Positions 49,902 to 61,295 are shown, counted from the first letter of the stretch. The stretch: 64,000 nt of DNA from Rhodosorus marinus (GCA_029953675.1 JAMWBK010000002.1:1364001-1428000); one strand, 5' to 3'. The notes: a model not told the origin generated them from the sequence alone. Translations and numbers: made by a program.

Positions 49902-52019
49902 TTAGTCGATCCCATTGTCCACAGAGAACTGAGTGGGCGTCAGACCAGAGCAGACGATACCGGAGAAGTCTGCCGTGGAGGATCCGACCTCGCTGATGAT
50001 GAACATCTGGTTTCCGGGGCAGTAGTTCACAACCTGGGGCTGATCTATCTTCTGGGGGGAGTAGGCAGAGTAAGCGAAGATTCCAGCAGCGATGAATCCA
50101 GTGAAGATCAGAGTGAATACCCAGCCTGCGAAGATTGCAATGAACTGCCTCCAGTTGACTGTGTTACCCTTCAGTTCTACCACTCCGACACCCACAGTCG
50201 CTCCTACCTGGCAATGGGTAGTTGATACGGGAAGTCCAAGCTGAGATGCAATAAGCACGGTGATCGAAGCACCCAACTCAATGCAAGTTCCACGGGACGG
50301 TGTGAGTTTGGTGAGCTTCGTTCCGATGGCGACAATGATTCTGTAACCCCAAGTCGCAAGTCCAACAACAATGCCTGCTCCTCCCATTACAAGAATCCAA
50401 ATCGGTACAGGCTGCTTCGAGCTCGAATAAGACGCGACAGAGCCCGGGGAACAGGCGGAATAGCACTGAGCAGAGACATCATTTCCGTCACTGTCCTCAA
50501 CAGTACCGCTGATAGGTCCGATGGAGCCAGATGGGACAGCGTCCTTGTAGCCGAAGAACGGGTCGTCCGCGCACAAGTAGTAGGTAAACTCCTGCTGTTC
50601 AGAAGTCGCACCCGAGCCGGAGAAGTCCAAGTTGCTACAGACGGCCTTATCCGAGTTCGGTACGGTCATGATACCCTTGTTAATGTACAGAGAGTAGATT
50701 GATGCGAACGGCCCAACGGAGTTGGCGACGTCGTTGGCTCCGTGGGAGAACGCATCGAAGGCAGCCGTAAAAACCTGAACCCACGTGAAAAGCTGCTCCG
50801 TCTTCGGGTCGAATTTCTCAGAGTTGTCATGCATCGCCAACACCTCGTCCGAAAGCTCCTCCGACACCTCAACGTGAACTCCCACCTTCTTCAACGCGCT
50901 GCTCACCTTCTTCTGCTCCTTCTTGGGGTTCTTCAACTTCTCCAAGTAGTCCGCCTCCCACTTGTTGAGCATCCTGCGGAGGAGAGGATTGATGATGAAC
51001 CACGTGAAGATCGCAACACCAGCTCCAGCTCCAAAGGAAATACCACAGACCGCTCCGACGCTAAGGCTGTCCTCGACATCGAACCTAGCGGCACCCTTAT
51101 ACAGGATGAAGAAGATCACAATCACCACCGCGAATCCGTAAAGGAAGGGGGTGAAAATGAAACCGTTACGGACTGAGTTCCTCCTCCTCAGCACGGCGTG
51201 CCTCACTATCAGGAACAGAATGACCGCGAAGATTCCGGACAGAATGGGTGAAATGAACCACGACACGATGACTCCAACGACTCCCGCCAATTTATCAATT
51301 CCTTCCCCATCGGAGATCCACACGACGGCACCTCCACCTCCGTATGTGAGCCCGACACCGATCAGCGATCCAATGATAGAGTGAGTGGTAGACACCGGCA
51401 GACCAAAAGCAGTGGCGACGAAGAGCCAGGTTGAAGAGGCGACCAGAGATGCAAGGAATCCGGTCATGAGTACCTCAGGTCCATTGAGCGCTCCTCCTTT
51501 GTTAGGATCGAAAAGGTCCTGATCGATGATCTTCTTTCTTACGGTGTCCGTCACTTGCTTTCCAAGCAGCACAGCTCCAGCGAACTCCATAACACCACCA
51601 ATGATGCAAGCCCACAGCAGGTTAATCGACCCAGCACCGACCGAGGTGGCGAAGGCGTTCGCTACGTCATTGGCTCCGATACCCCAGGCCATGAAGAAAC
51701 AAACCAGACCACCGACGATAACGAGCCACAGGTACTTATCAGTAGACGGGATCATAAGCGCAGACTCAGTAAGCGAGAAAACAGAGTCGAATGTAGGGAA
51801 GGATGCCACGGTCGGCCAGTCGATGGCCCCGGGATCCGACGTCACAAACGTATCCAGTCCTGTTCCTGACATGTTGAGTAACCAGTCCAACAAGAGTACA
51901 ATCCTTACTGCTCTACCCAAACCACTGCTTCCGAGAAGTGCGGAGTTCAATTGTTTCCTCTCCGAAGTATGTATAGCCTTCGACCTGATGCTCCTAAAAG
52001 CTGTGCTTCTCCTATACAA
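49902..52019 (-). CDS. PiT-family inorganic phosphate transporter (Na+/Pi symporter, PHO89/SLC20 type)
   Basis: Imports phosphate with sodium (or protons) across the plasma membrane or an internal membrane. Intronless ORF of 705 residues; homologues are 500-680. Two inverted PiT repeats are visible. The first has FFMAWGIGANDVANAFATSV and GLPVSTTHSIIGSLIGVG; the second has FSHGANDVANSVGPFASI and GLPVSTTHCQVGATVGVGVV. About 12 hydrophobic helices can be traced. A charged central loop (KNPKKEQKKVSSALKKVG) lies between the halves, and a ~70-residue extramembrane insertion with several cysteines follows the second signature. The start may be MYRRST (52019) or the MSGTGLDTF methionine (51872); the extra N-terminus is basic and unlike the family. 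Regular, C-ending codon choice suggests high expression. Confidence 0.95.
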   Translation of the reverse strand: MYRRSTAFRSIRSKAIHTSERKQLNSALLGSSGLGRAVRIVLLLDWLLNMSGTGLDTFVTSDPGAIDWPTVASFPTFDSVFSLTESALMIPSTDKYLWLVIVGGLVCFFMAWGIGANDVANAFATSVGAGSINLLWACIIGGVMEFAGAVLLGKQVTDTVRKKIIDQDLFDPNKGGALNGPEVLMTGFLASLVASSTWLFVATAFGLPVSTTHSIIGSLIGVGLTYGGGGAVVWISDGEGIDKLAGVVGVIVSWFISPILSGIFAVILFLIVRHAVLRRRNSVRNGFIFTPFLYGFAVVIVIFFILYKGAARFDVEDSLSVGAVCGISFGAGAGVAIFTWFIINPLLRRMLNKWEADYLEKLKNPKKEQKKVSSALKKVGVHVEVSEELSDEVLAMHDNSEKFDPKTEQLFTWVQVFTAAFDAFSHGANDVANSVGPFASIYSLYINKGIMTVPNSDKAVCSNLDFSGSGATSEQQEFTYYLCADDPFFGYKDAVPSGSIGPISGTVEDSDGNDVSAQCYSACSPGSVASYSSSKQPVPIWILVMGGAGIVVGLATWGYRIIVAIGTKLTKLTPSRGTCIELGASITVLIASQLGLPVSTTHCQVGATVGVGVVELKGNTVNWRQFIAIFAGWVFTLIFTGFIAAGIFAYSAYSPQKIDQPQVVNYCPGNQMFIISEVGSSTADFSGIVCSGLTPTQFSVDNGID

Positions 52020-52761
52020 ATTTCTCCAAACCCAATCCTCGGGGGCAACTGAAAACCATCCTATAATAATTCAAATTTCAATGAAACGACCAGCTGTATA
52101 ACTTTAACCTGCGAAATTCCTACTCTTCTCGATGTGCCTTTCCTGGATCTTCTTCCCGTAAAATGTACATGCAGCTTTTTGTATCAATCAAATTTCTGCG
52201 AACGCGTTCACTCCCCATGATCACGATCCGAAACCATGCCAGAAACAATCAAAAAATTCCCGTTCCTCATATTTCTCAAAGGGGGTGGTTCTATAGAAAG
52301 CACCTCCCAATCGAGTAGCTGAACACAACAAAACATTGTAAAAAGGCATAACAAATTGAATCCAGCCTCGACCAGTCCATTGCTAAACCTCCCCCCCCTC
52401 CTATATTGATCCACGGCCGAACAAAAATTTAGTACTAAGTTTATTAAATAATTGAAAGGGTATCGGAAGAGGTGTAAACATGTCATGTAAAAAACGAGAA
52501 AGGGAGGAGTACGAAAAAAAATTTCACGAAAACTATATGGCTACACATTAGTTCTACCGGTAAAAGCGAATAATTCCAGGCAACTTTACCCACCGATTCG
52601 CGAGACATTAAATTTCGAAATGTGGCGTTTTCGGGTTTTTTGAACACTTGGTGATTCTCCTGTTAACCCACCAATTAATCCGTCGAACAAGACACCGCAG
52701 GCCATGGGGGTTGTTTCAATCAAAATTTCGGTGTCCACTACTTTACTCTGCTGCTGTTTCA

Positions 52762-52787
52762 CTGTAAAGTGGTTCTCCACTTTACAG
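52762..52787. repeat. 11-bp inverted repeat (hairpin)
   Basis: CTGTAAAGTGG / TTCT / CCACTTTACAG. The flanks continue with partial complementarity (GCTGTTT... and ...AAACAGC), so the stem could reach about 20 bp with a bulge. Confidence 0.8.
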
Positions 52788-53486
52788 AAAACAGCTTGTT
52801 CTCACTACAAAAAACGGGGATTCGGTATTATTCCTACTGAAAAAAGTGAGACTACTAAATGTACCGGGAGGCCCCGCAGCTTCAATTCTGGTTGTTATTA
52901 CCATGGCATCGTATAAGCTTGTATTATTGGTGACTCGATGTTACCAGTTTAATTCTCATTGGTCTAATCTGCAATTTTTATTGTTCAATATTATTTAATC
53001 GATCCATATTTCTTGTTCAATTTTGCAGATTGTTATCTACCGATTGCAGGCAACTCGATTCCTATTTATCCGGATCCGATTCATGAAAAATAGAAGAGTT
53101 TTAATAGGGAATCTTTTGCGTGGATTCCCCTCAAAGTTTTTCTCCTTTTTTTGTCATTTTTGTTGTTAAGGAATACATGCAACGATTGAATTGTAGTCGT
53201 ATATAGTTTTTCGTAGAAAAACATAGGAGATTCCTCCTTTATCTCCGTCTAGAAATATGGTTTTCCAGCGCCTTGGTTCAATTGCCTGAAGATGACAACA
53301 CCGGAAAGGCGGGTATCGGGGAAAGGATTCGGAAGTAGACAAAGTGTGGGGCCGGTTTTGAAAGAAATGCTTGCTCGAAGAGCCAACCTTAGGAAGGCTC
53401 CGGACAATTGTTAGGCTTTCGTCCTGGCAAGGGCTCGAGGGTAGGGAGAGAATAACCCCCCAAACCCCAACCCCCCCCCTGCCCCT

Positions 53487-53932
53487 TTAGGCTTTTGGTT
53501 TTGCTGGGGGGCGCATAAGATGTCTCATCACCCGCCGAAGAATCGATGGAATCGATTGGCCGACGGTTTGACGGAATCCGGTAGCATCATCTTTTAGTTC
53601 GACTGAATCGCGGAACCCACTCAAACGGATTCGATAGTGAGGATCAATTTCAACTCTTTCGTGCTTACACGTAAGCTCATTCCAGTCCACTTGCAGCACC
53701 GCGTTCCTGATCTCTGAATGAACGATGCATCTCTATTGTCCGCATTCAGTGAAATGAACGGGGTTGGCGGCGGCTTTTTAATAGTCCGTGCTTCCCGCAA
53801 GAAAGATACACCATCGGTAGCTGCCACCTTGGTGGCGATGGGTTTGTGCAGAACTTGATCGTACAACGCTGGCGACCAGTGAGCGTCGAGTCGCACATCA
53901 GAATGGAGAATCGTGCCGGAAACGCCCCCCAT
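53487..53932 (-). pseudogene. Unrecognised ORF pair separated by one frameshift
   Basis: Two overlapping minus-strand ORFs look like one coding sequence interrupted near 53705. The first reads GTILHSDVRLDAHWSPALYD, then SLNADNRDASFI; the second picks up RNAVLQVDWNELTCKHERVE and continues IDPHYRIRLSGFRDSVEL to a stop at 53487. Composition is protein-like (mixed charged and hydrophobic residues), but I recognise no family. Part of its 5' end is duplicated at 54013-54080, pointing to a degenerated repeat-element gene. Confidence 0.35.
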
Positions 53933-54080
53933 GCGATGATCCGTAGGATACTAGACTGACGACCCTTTCACTACCCATCATTACAGTGATCGCCAAGTAT
54001 ACATTAAACGGTACCAGTGAGCGTCGAGTCCCACATCAGAATCGAGAATCGCGCTGGAAACGCCCGTAGGATGATCCGAT
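53875..54080. repeat. Direct repeat pair, spacing 138 bp
   Basis: Copies at 53875-53947 and 54013-54080 share ACCAGTGAGCGTCGAGT, CACATCAGAAT and GAGAATCG, then GGAAACGCC and a GATGATCCG end. Confidence 0.85.
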
Positions 54081-54284
54081 ACCCCCCGGGTTCCTAGCGT
54101 ATCCACCCACACGTCACCCCGTCAACCCCCCCCTACCAACGCACTACCCACCCTTTTCACGAAGCCAAAGTTGGGAAACACCTATGCAGCAGAATAACGG
54201 CACTTTACAGTTGCAGGGAGTTAGTTGAAATTCCGAGAATCTTGCAAAAATTGACGCTTGCAGGACCCGGAAAGAACACGTTTA

Positions 54285-54350
54285 GCCGTGAGGCAGTAGC
54301 CTAGTAGTTACAGGATTCTGCCGAGAGTCAAACGGTAGTTCGGATCAAGG
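54285..54350 (+). other. Possible tRNA-derived (SINE-like) promoter
   Basis: GTAGCCTAGTAGTTA (54296-54310) resembles a pol III A box. TAGTTCGGATC (54336-54346) is a poor B box at about tRNA spacing. It does not fold into an obvious full cloverleaf, so no tRNA gene is claimed. Confidence 0.2.
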
Positions 54351-55159
54351 CCTTAGTTTCCTGTTTCTAGCGAACTAGTGAAGCTCACTAGAAACCTTGA
54401 AAATCGTTCGGAGATGGGGCGCGGGAGCAGCACCGATAACGGGTAAGTAATCCGATACAATTGCGGAAGATGAAGCCCGTTTAGTTTTAAAATTTGATAT
54501 TTCCGCCATTGCCCCGCCCCCCCATGTCCCCCGGGGAGATGTGCTATCGAGAACGGGATCCCAGAACCCCGAGCTAGGCCAACATACGCTGGACTGGAAT
54601 TTGCTTCGCTTTCATCGAAAAATGACAACTTGCTCGCATCGAATGACATGCTGCCCTTCCCATATACATATATAGTGACGACACCAGAAAGCTACGAAGC
54701 TGATCCCACCCGGAGTAAGATATGAAGACCACCTCGTGGCCCTAGTGGCTTAACCCCAGCTTTATTCTCGACAGGTGTGCGTAAAGCACTCAGGTAGATA
54801 AAAAAGGGTCATTTCGCACGGATCACAATGAGACATCGCTATGCCAACTACGTGGACTTCCATATAACATAACTCTTACAGAAGGGCTACTGCCCGTGCG
54901 AACCAAAATCTACTCCATGTGCCCAAGAGCTGTCCAACAAGAATCTGATCCCTTCGTCCCCGCGAATCACTAATTAAATGGAAAACCTACCAAACACCCA
55001 AAAGTGCGGCTACATAAACCTGCAGACCACGTCGCTTTGGCAGTTTACAGGAGAATAGTCTAGGGTAGATACAATTCCCTCCGATACGTTTCGGCAATCA
55101 TTGACTCTGGGGAATATTCCTGAACACGATTCTGCTTCAATACTGTCAGAATTTTACTG

Positions 55160-55555
55160 GTTTACAGTAGGATTATGCCAAGTGGGTCGGGTTTTTCGCA
55201 GCTTACGACCCAGAAGTGGTTGAACCCACGAAAACAGCGGGGTTTAGAGGGATTTACAGCGAAAACCCGACCCACTTGGTATAACCCTGTTTACAGGAAA
55301 GTCTTGTTAACCTGCGAAGAGTAGCGACGAAATTCGTCACAAGTTGAAGGTTCGTGGGCGAAAGGGGGAGAGGTTCGCTGTTTACGACCAAAAGTGGTTA
55401 AACCCGCGAAACAGTGGGGTTTAGAGGGGTTTACAGCGAAAAATCCGACCCCTTGGTACAATCCTATTAACAGGAAAGTCAGTGTTGACCACCTGAGAAC
55501 ACTACGGACGAAATTCGTCATAGGTTGACCGAGCGAAAGGGGGGGAGAGGATTTT
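55160..55555. repeat. Two-copy tandem fold-back repeat (MITE-like)
   Basis: Unit 1 is bounded by a near-perfect inverted repeat: AAGTGGGTCGGGTTTTTCGC ends at 55199 and GCGAAAACCCGACCCACTT starts at 55259. The complementarity extends outward through TTTACAG-type ends. Unit 2 (about 55340-55555) repeats the internal GTTTAGAGGGRTTTACAGCG and the right arm (GCGAAAAATCCGACC) about 178 bp later; its left arm is diverged. Confidence 0.8.
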
Positions 55556-56734
55556 GCTCAAGGCGATTCCGTTGTTCAGAAAATAATGTAAAATATCAGT
55601 AGACTCATCCAAAAATGTGCATTCTGCTGTAATAAACATCCCATCCGTCTAAGGGCCTGTTCACATTTTCCTAAGAAGGAGAAAAAGTAATAAGTGCGAA
55701 CCATTTCTTAACAAGAAAAGAACTCAGATGACAACCACCGTTCACACCCCCCCCTCGGTTCGATGAGAACATCGCCCCGCCTCCTCCGCTCCCCTCTCAC
55801 AACCATCTACGCGTCTTCGCCACATTGATATGTGCAAAAATGTACAGAGGAAGCAAGCCTCAGCAGCAACAACCACTGGCAAAACAAGAAACAATATATT
55901 CCACCAAAAACAGACATGAATAAAGAGTATTAGACCAATAAATCCTCGTATCGCAGCGAGAAAAAATATAAAACTTTCTACTTTCATCGTCAACCTAAGA
56001 TTGTTTCAAATATTTTCGCTGCCAATTTCCATTTACAGGAGAAAACGGCCGCGATAGAGGTGAAAAATACTATTCTTTCAAAGTCGAGAATATTTTCCAC
56101 CCCTAAGCAAGAAGAATAGGGCTCACCCGGAGGGGAAAATTGGGGGTTAAATATTTCATAAAGATGAATGTTGGTCACTTTCAAACCAAATCCCCCAAAA
56201 CTTGGTGTTCTTGTCTACCCCCTTTCGATGGCATCAATACCGAAAAGTGCGGAGGCAGTAAGAAGCTTGTGGTAATGTAATTGGATAAAAAATATTGTTT
56301 TCTAGAAGTAATTTTCAGTTATTCGGAATTATGCGATGATAATCTGATGCGCAACCTGCCTCTTCGGTCGTATTAAATTTTTGTTATTCGATCACATTCG
56401 GTTGAAGGTAGCAATCCTGAACCTGTAAGAACATTCATCGATTATTCTCGGGCGAAGAATGAATATGCGGAGCGGTGTGAGAACTTCACGATTTAGGAGA
56501 TTATGCTCCCACAAGTATGTGGTCGATTCATGATTTCTGGTGCCGATAGTCATTGTGGGCTCAGAATCGATGGACTTGAGCTCTATGCGGGAATGACGGA
56601 AAAGGGTTAATAAACGGGAGCGAAACGGAGGCAGAGCTGCTGGATCGTTTACAGACGGTTGGCAGAGGTGACAGAGCAGAGGAAGCGGAAGTTGAAACTC
56701 TATACGTCCACGAGAAAGCTTTCTGCTTTGAAAA

Positions 56735-57100
56735 ATGGGTTTGGCACAGTCGACTAACGCGAAGGGGCAGGAGAGGAGTCTTATGGCGAAGATTTTGGAC
56801 CCGGCGGCGGTACTACTAGACGCGGACGTCCTGGAGCCTCTATGCGTGACGGGTATTGATGAAGAGTCTGATAATAGTGAGCTCGTGTTGACCGCATCAA
56901 AGGAGGAGATGGAAGAGTGTTACTCGTCTACCATCGACGCGTATGGGTCGGCGAGTGTGGGAGCTTCCCGTGAACTGTCTAAAGAGCTTGTTAATAAGCT
57001 GAAGCTCGACCTGACGGCAGCCCTGGATCCCTCGTCGGACAGCGGCAGTAGTGCGGGCTCACCCGGCTTCGCTTACGCGGGGAAGCCATCCCCAGTATGA
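56735..57100 (+). CDS. Small unknown protein with possible N-myristoylation signal
   Basis: Single-exon 121-residue ORF, not recognised. It begins MGLAQSTNAKG: glycine 2 and serine 6 with small or uncharged residues between fit an N-myristoylation context. The middle is acidic (IDEESDNSELVLTASKEEME), with a helix VGASRELSKELVNKLKLDL and a serine/glycine-rich tail. GC-rich, codon-like composition stands out from the AT-rich flanks, and a purine-rich leader (56585-56690) precedes it. It is not supported by homology; a plant-like 'MG-acylated' adaptor is a guess. Confidence 0.5.
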   Translation: MGLAQSTNAKGQERSLMAKILDPAAVLLDADVLEPLCVTGIDEESDNSELVLTASKEEMEECYSSTIDAYGSASVGASRELSKELVNKLKLDLTAALDPSSDSGSSAGSPGFAYAGKPSPV

Positions 57101-59247
57101 TCGTTTTGCAAGAGACGTTCACTGAGAACCTATTGCTAACCTTAGACACTAATATTAAATAAGTAAATTTCAAAGCCTAGATGATCGTTTCCTAGTACGT
57201 CCTTGGGCATTTCGCAATTCACTCACTACTCTTCAGAGAGAACCGCCAACGCACAATCGTTGTCCACATCCAGGTCCATCTCTGCTATGTGAGGATTTGG
57301 ACCAGTTTACGCGCCCTACTTCCAGTGCAGCAGCTTTCGTTTGCTAGACATCATAAACCCTACCTACAAGCAATTGAGCAAAAAAATACCCACCGTAAAT
57401 CCGCCCTCCCAGGAATTTATTCTGCTGGTCAATAGTAAAAATCAATATGCACTTGCAATTACACTACATGGTCCCGAAGTCAGTCTGCTACATGGCTGAC
57501 CGACCCTATCCTCAATCGCTCTATACCAAATAAAGCCTCTCAGAGAAGAGAAAAGCGGACTTCTGGCAAATCGAACGGAATGCGGCTATTTTCATTGAAT
57601 CAAATCTACTCCAAATCAAGAATATTTGTGTTTTTAGTAGTTGGAACCTTTCCTCTGCACATGTTTTGCTCCCACGCTTGGAATCCTACAAAATTATTTG
57701 AATTTTATGTTGAACAGTGCCAATAAATTGTCCGGAAATAGACCCTCAGAGAGGGCGTGGAATCTTCTCGCGTTTCACATGGGAGAATAATTAGAAATTA
57801 AGAATCGAAACCGAAATGAAATAGTACGATTCAAGGCTGAATAGATAGAATTCCTAGCATGCTCTCCTCGCTAGGGCTTGAGGCCAAGACCCGCCTAGGC
57901 AAGTCGGCTGAGATCGTGTCACCAGTGTAACAACTTCGTCAAAGCTCACTCCCTCTCTAAGAAATTCCATCGCTAGTGAAGCGTCCTCTGGGTGTTGACC
58001 TTGATTGAGGAAATTCTCCAGATTACCTTTGGCTCGATCCATCTTCTATTTCAACTTACCGTGCGGGCAAACCGCACACCTCGCTTCGGCTTCGTGCACC
58101 ATTTCGTAAGTATTTCTTCCACGCCCAGACGTCCCTAACCAGTTTTAAGCCGTTAGCTGGGTATCTACATTTTGAGCGTTCCATTTTTTCATAGACCTCC
58201 GAAGAGCTTTCTACTCATCCGTCCAAATCATGTTGATTTCCTATTGCGAAACACAAGCAGATCTGGGTATAACTTTCGCACGTAGCGGAAGGGCTTTTGA
58301 TAGCGAGCAACTGATCTTACCATGGCCTCCATTGTTTCATCACTGTCCTCTTCTGTACCCAAACTGGTGTAAAAAGGGCATGGTCATGAAGGCTGGACCG
58401 CCACGACTGCACTTGAGGAAGTAACATCGCCCCTGAAGGAAGCTGTGGCAATCCACCCTCATAATGCCTCTCGAGCAAACTTAGACTTGGGCTTGCAAGT
58501 GATCTCCTGTGCAAAGGCTCAATTGAGGGGATGATGTTCTGCTAAGTAGTTCACTGATCTCAAGGGCCCCCTCAATACATGTGCCTGAGTCTTGGAAACT
58601 AGAATGCACAAGCTTGAGATCAGCTCTCATACATGTGAAGTTGTCAAATGAACTATGAGATTACTGAGAACTGTCAGTGTTTTCCCTGGACGCGTGATGA
58701 TAGAACGTTAATCGCTAATCTTTTGATACGCTAGTTAGTAATCTGTAAACACAACGATCCGTACTAAGCCAACCTGAGAATATTTTACGAGCAAAAAATA
58801 ATATGTAAAAAATATTTAGACTTGCAGTACCGACCACATTTCGTAGGGTAGATTTGGCCGGGGGTTTCCAGTTGCGAATCACCCCCACCTTCCCAGGATC
58901 GGGCCGCCGTTTGCCATTCTCAATAGTTTGTCCCAAGTAATGAACTCGGGCTACCTTACAGTACGCAGTTCCGAAGGCAACACGTGCCACTCATATGCAC
59001 GGGACGGCGGGATGAACGTGCCTGACTCTCTACGTCTTCCTCAACGACGAAGTCGTCATCTGCATCGACGATATTCTGACGTATCCACGCGACTCGGTGG
59101 ACCATCAACGCCATCTTCGCGAAGTGCTTCAGATACTCGAAGACAATGCGCTCATTGTGAACGAGATTCGAGAAAATTGGCTGATTTCATATTGTATGGT
59201 ATATTCCATCAGAACGATTATGATGAAGCAAATAGAGTTCGATAAGC
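57101..59247. other. Intergenic region with retroelement relic
   Basis: 2.1 kb. AT-rich until ~57850. A 62-codon minus ORF at 57854-58042 (EDASLAMEFLREGVSFDEVV) has protein-like composition but no match. An 11-bp inverted repeat (CTGATCTCAAG at 58554, CTTGAGATCAG at 58613) is present. The reverse-transcriptase relic is listed separately. Confidence 0.5.
58715..59200. mobile_element. Ty3/gypsy reverse transcriptase relic, internally inverted
   Basis: The minus strand (58985-58820) encodes FGTAYCKVARVHYLGQTIEN, then RRPDPGKVGVIRNWKPPA, the RT thumb block 'VxYLGHxIxxxGxxPDPxKVxxIxxW'. The plus strand (59040-59170) encodes VVICIDDILTYPRDSVDHQR, then HLREVLQILEDNAL, the RT palm with the catalytic IDD. 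In an intact element the palm precedes the thumb on the same strand, so the fragment has been inverted around 58990-59020. No LTRs, RNase H or integrase were recognised. Dead. Confidence 0.75.
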
Positions 59248-59349
59248 ATGAAGGCGGATCATTCGATTGAAGATAGGACTGGCAGCACAATGGATGCGTT
59301 TGTTTGCGGTTTGGGAAAGAACGTTCATGCTCGTCGGATTGCTCTCGCA

Positions 59350-60342
59350 ATGAACAGCGCGTCGAAGGGGATAAAACTGGCACTGATTGATATAAGCGGA
59401 ACCCTGCACGTGGGTTCACAGGCGATTCAGGGTGGACCTCCGGCATTGAAGAAATTGCGAGAAGCTGGAGTCACTGTGAAGTTTGTGACGAACACTTCAA
59501 AGGAGAGCTCGACGGATCTTCATTCTCAGCTCACGGGACTTGGTTACGATGTTGCGAGGGAAGATATACATAGCTCACTCGGAGCAGCGAGTCTTCTCGT
59601 GCGGAAGATGGACTTGCACCCGCTCTTGCTCTTATCGGAAAGTGCTAGAATGGACTTCGAAAAGGATTACGACTATTCCTGCGCTGATTCAGTTGTTGTT
59701 GGACTTGGACCTGAGAGGCTTACCTACGAATGGCTGAACAGAGCGTTCAGAATCTTGGACAAGGGTGGGCAGTTGATTGCAGCACACGATGGCCGTTACT
59801 TCAAGCAGGAGGATGGGCTTTCTCTTGGACCTGGTGCATTTGTCCATGGTTTGGAGTACTGCACAGGGAAGAAGGTAAGCTATGCTTTGGAAACGAGTGA
59901 TTCTGTCTGTACGAGCGGGGTTAAAGCCTTGTCAGATCCTGGTGCTTCCGCACCATCAAAAGATGAATTTTTTATTGGCGCGGAAGCACCTTTGACGAGA
60001 CTCTTTCCTATTGTCCTACCCGCGAGGTATTCAGTACTTCTCTTAACTCGCTTTTGACTTGCTCTGGATAACAAACTCAAGGCTCTCGTGGTTGGGAAAC
60101 CTTCGAGGGAGTTCTTTCTCACCGCTTTTAGCTCGGATCTGGCTGTAGCGGATGAAGTTGTCATGATTGGGGACGACGCGACATCTGATTGTTCCGGTGC
60201 CCTGAATGCGGGCATCGGCAATGCAGTACTCGTTCAGACAGGGAAGTATCGTTCTGGAGACGAAGAAAAGGCGAAGCCTCCCCCAACGGCGACTGTTCCC
60301 GACTTTGCCGCGGCTGTAGAGTGGATTATCAATAATTCATGA
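59350..60342 (+). CDS. HDHD2: HAD-superfamily phosphatase, HDHD2/LHPP-like
   Basis: HAD subfamily IIA hydrolase; LHPP removes phosphate from phospholysine or phosphohistidine, while the HDHD2 substrate is not settled. Two exons (to 59874; 60082-60342). Motif I is KLALIDISGTLHVGS, with serine at the second position of DxxGT as in HDHD2 ('DLSGTLH'). Motif II is VKFVTNTSKESS, motif III lies in LVVGKPSREFFL, and motif IV is EVVMIGDDATSDCSGA. The cap includes VVVGLGPERLTYEWLNRAFR and DGLSLGPGAFVHGLEY. The ATG at 59350 gives 261 residues, matching HDHD2 length; the upstream ATG at 59248 would add 34 residues of no family similarity. The 5' side abuts the retroelement relic. Confidence 0.9.
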
Positions 60343-61295
60343 GGGTGGACGCTTTCCATCATATTCATGCACAGTTCCGAAACGTTGATTGCCGATTTTG
60401 GACCAGACGTGAAGGATCCTCCAGAGCTCCGTTGCTATTCATCCGCATCCGAGATGAGTCTGCGCCTACTCGAGCCCGTTGGCGAATATCAAGGATAGCT
60501 AGCCACTGCTCAGTGGAACATGCTTTCAATATCAGCTATTGACTTACATACAGCTTTCCGGGTTCATCAAAGCAGTTCGCCCCGGACGCCATGGCTCCGA
60601 ACTGGATAACCCTACCTCTATCTCCCGCGGAATGATTAAACCATTCGTTCGTCATTCGTATCTCCCGCGTAGGAGTCGTCCTATTTTATATCCAATCATA
60701 TCGCTTAGCATTCTAGAAGAAGTTACTAACCCTCTTAATTGGATAATAAGTTATACTTTGATCCCTCTACTATAAGCCAATCATAGAATCTATACTCTCC
60801 TATACTCCAATCCATAGGAATTCTAATCCCCCTGACGATATTGAAATGCAAGCACAAAATTTTAGACAAAATATCTACCCCTATGAAAGAGTTTATATAT
60901 GGCAAATAAGTTTTTCTATATGATAAAATGTCCAAGGCAGGGGGTAAGGTATTTGCATGCGAGCAGCCATCCAACCGGTTGACCTATGAACACAGGGGGT
61001 TATGCCGAATGAGGGAAATATAGTCCATTTTTCTTTGGATTTTTATTTGCACCACGTGGATGTAACGGATAAATTGCTTATCAGCTGAGACGGGGGTTTG
61101 GTATATAGGGGCTGGTGCGGATCCTAACCGTTGAGACAGGAGTGAACGCGGTGCAGAGTTCAGATGACGATGGAGTGATAGTGGATGATGAGGAGCGGCA
61201 TTGCGTTCTTCGGCATGAGTGGAGCAGAGGTTGATGTATGTGTAGGAGGAGAGTGATTTTTCAGAGCACAGCTATTGATAGTGGTTCCAATTGCC
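60343..61295. other. Intergenic region HDHD2-WRAP73
   Basis: 0.95 kb, AT-rich around 60680-60950, with a purine-rich leader (61130-61290) before WRAP73. No gene or repeat seen. Confidence 0.5.

Larger units (their letters stand above)
52020..56734. other. Repeat-rich intergenic region (4.7 kb)
   Basis: Contains a hairpin (52762-52787), a doubtful ORF pair (53487-53932), direct repeats (53875/54013), a possible tRNA-derived sequence (54285-54350) and a fold-back tandem repeat (55160-55555). A pyrimidine tract with a C-run near 52390 lies in the PiT upstream region. The remainder is AT-rich with no gene. Confidence 0.6.

Noticed and set aside
50742-52101. Plus-strand ORFs of 77-191 codons
   Set aside because: Shadows of the strongly biased PiT transporter coding sequence on the minus strand.
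57854-58042. 62-codon minus ORF with EDASLAMEFLREGVSFDEVV
   Set aside because: Protein-like, possibly a retroelement scrap given the nearby RT relic, but too short and without a match to call.
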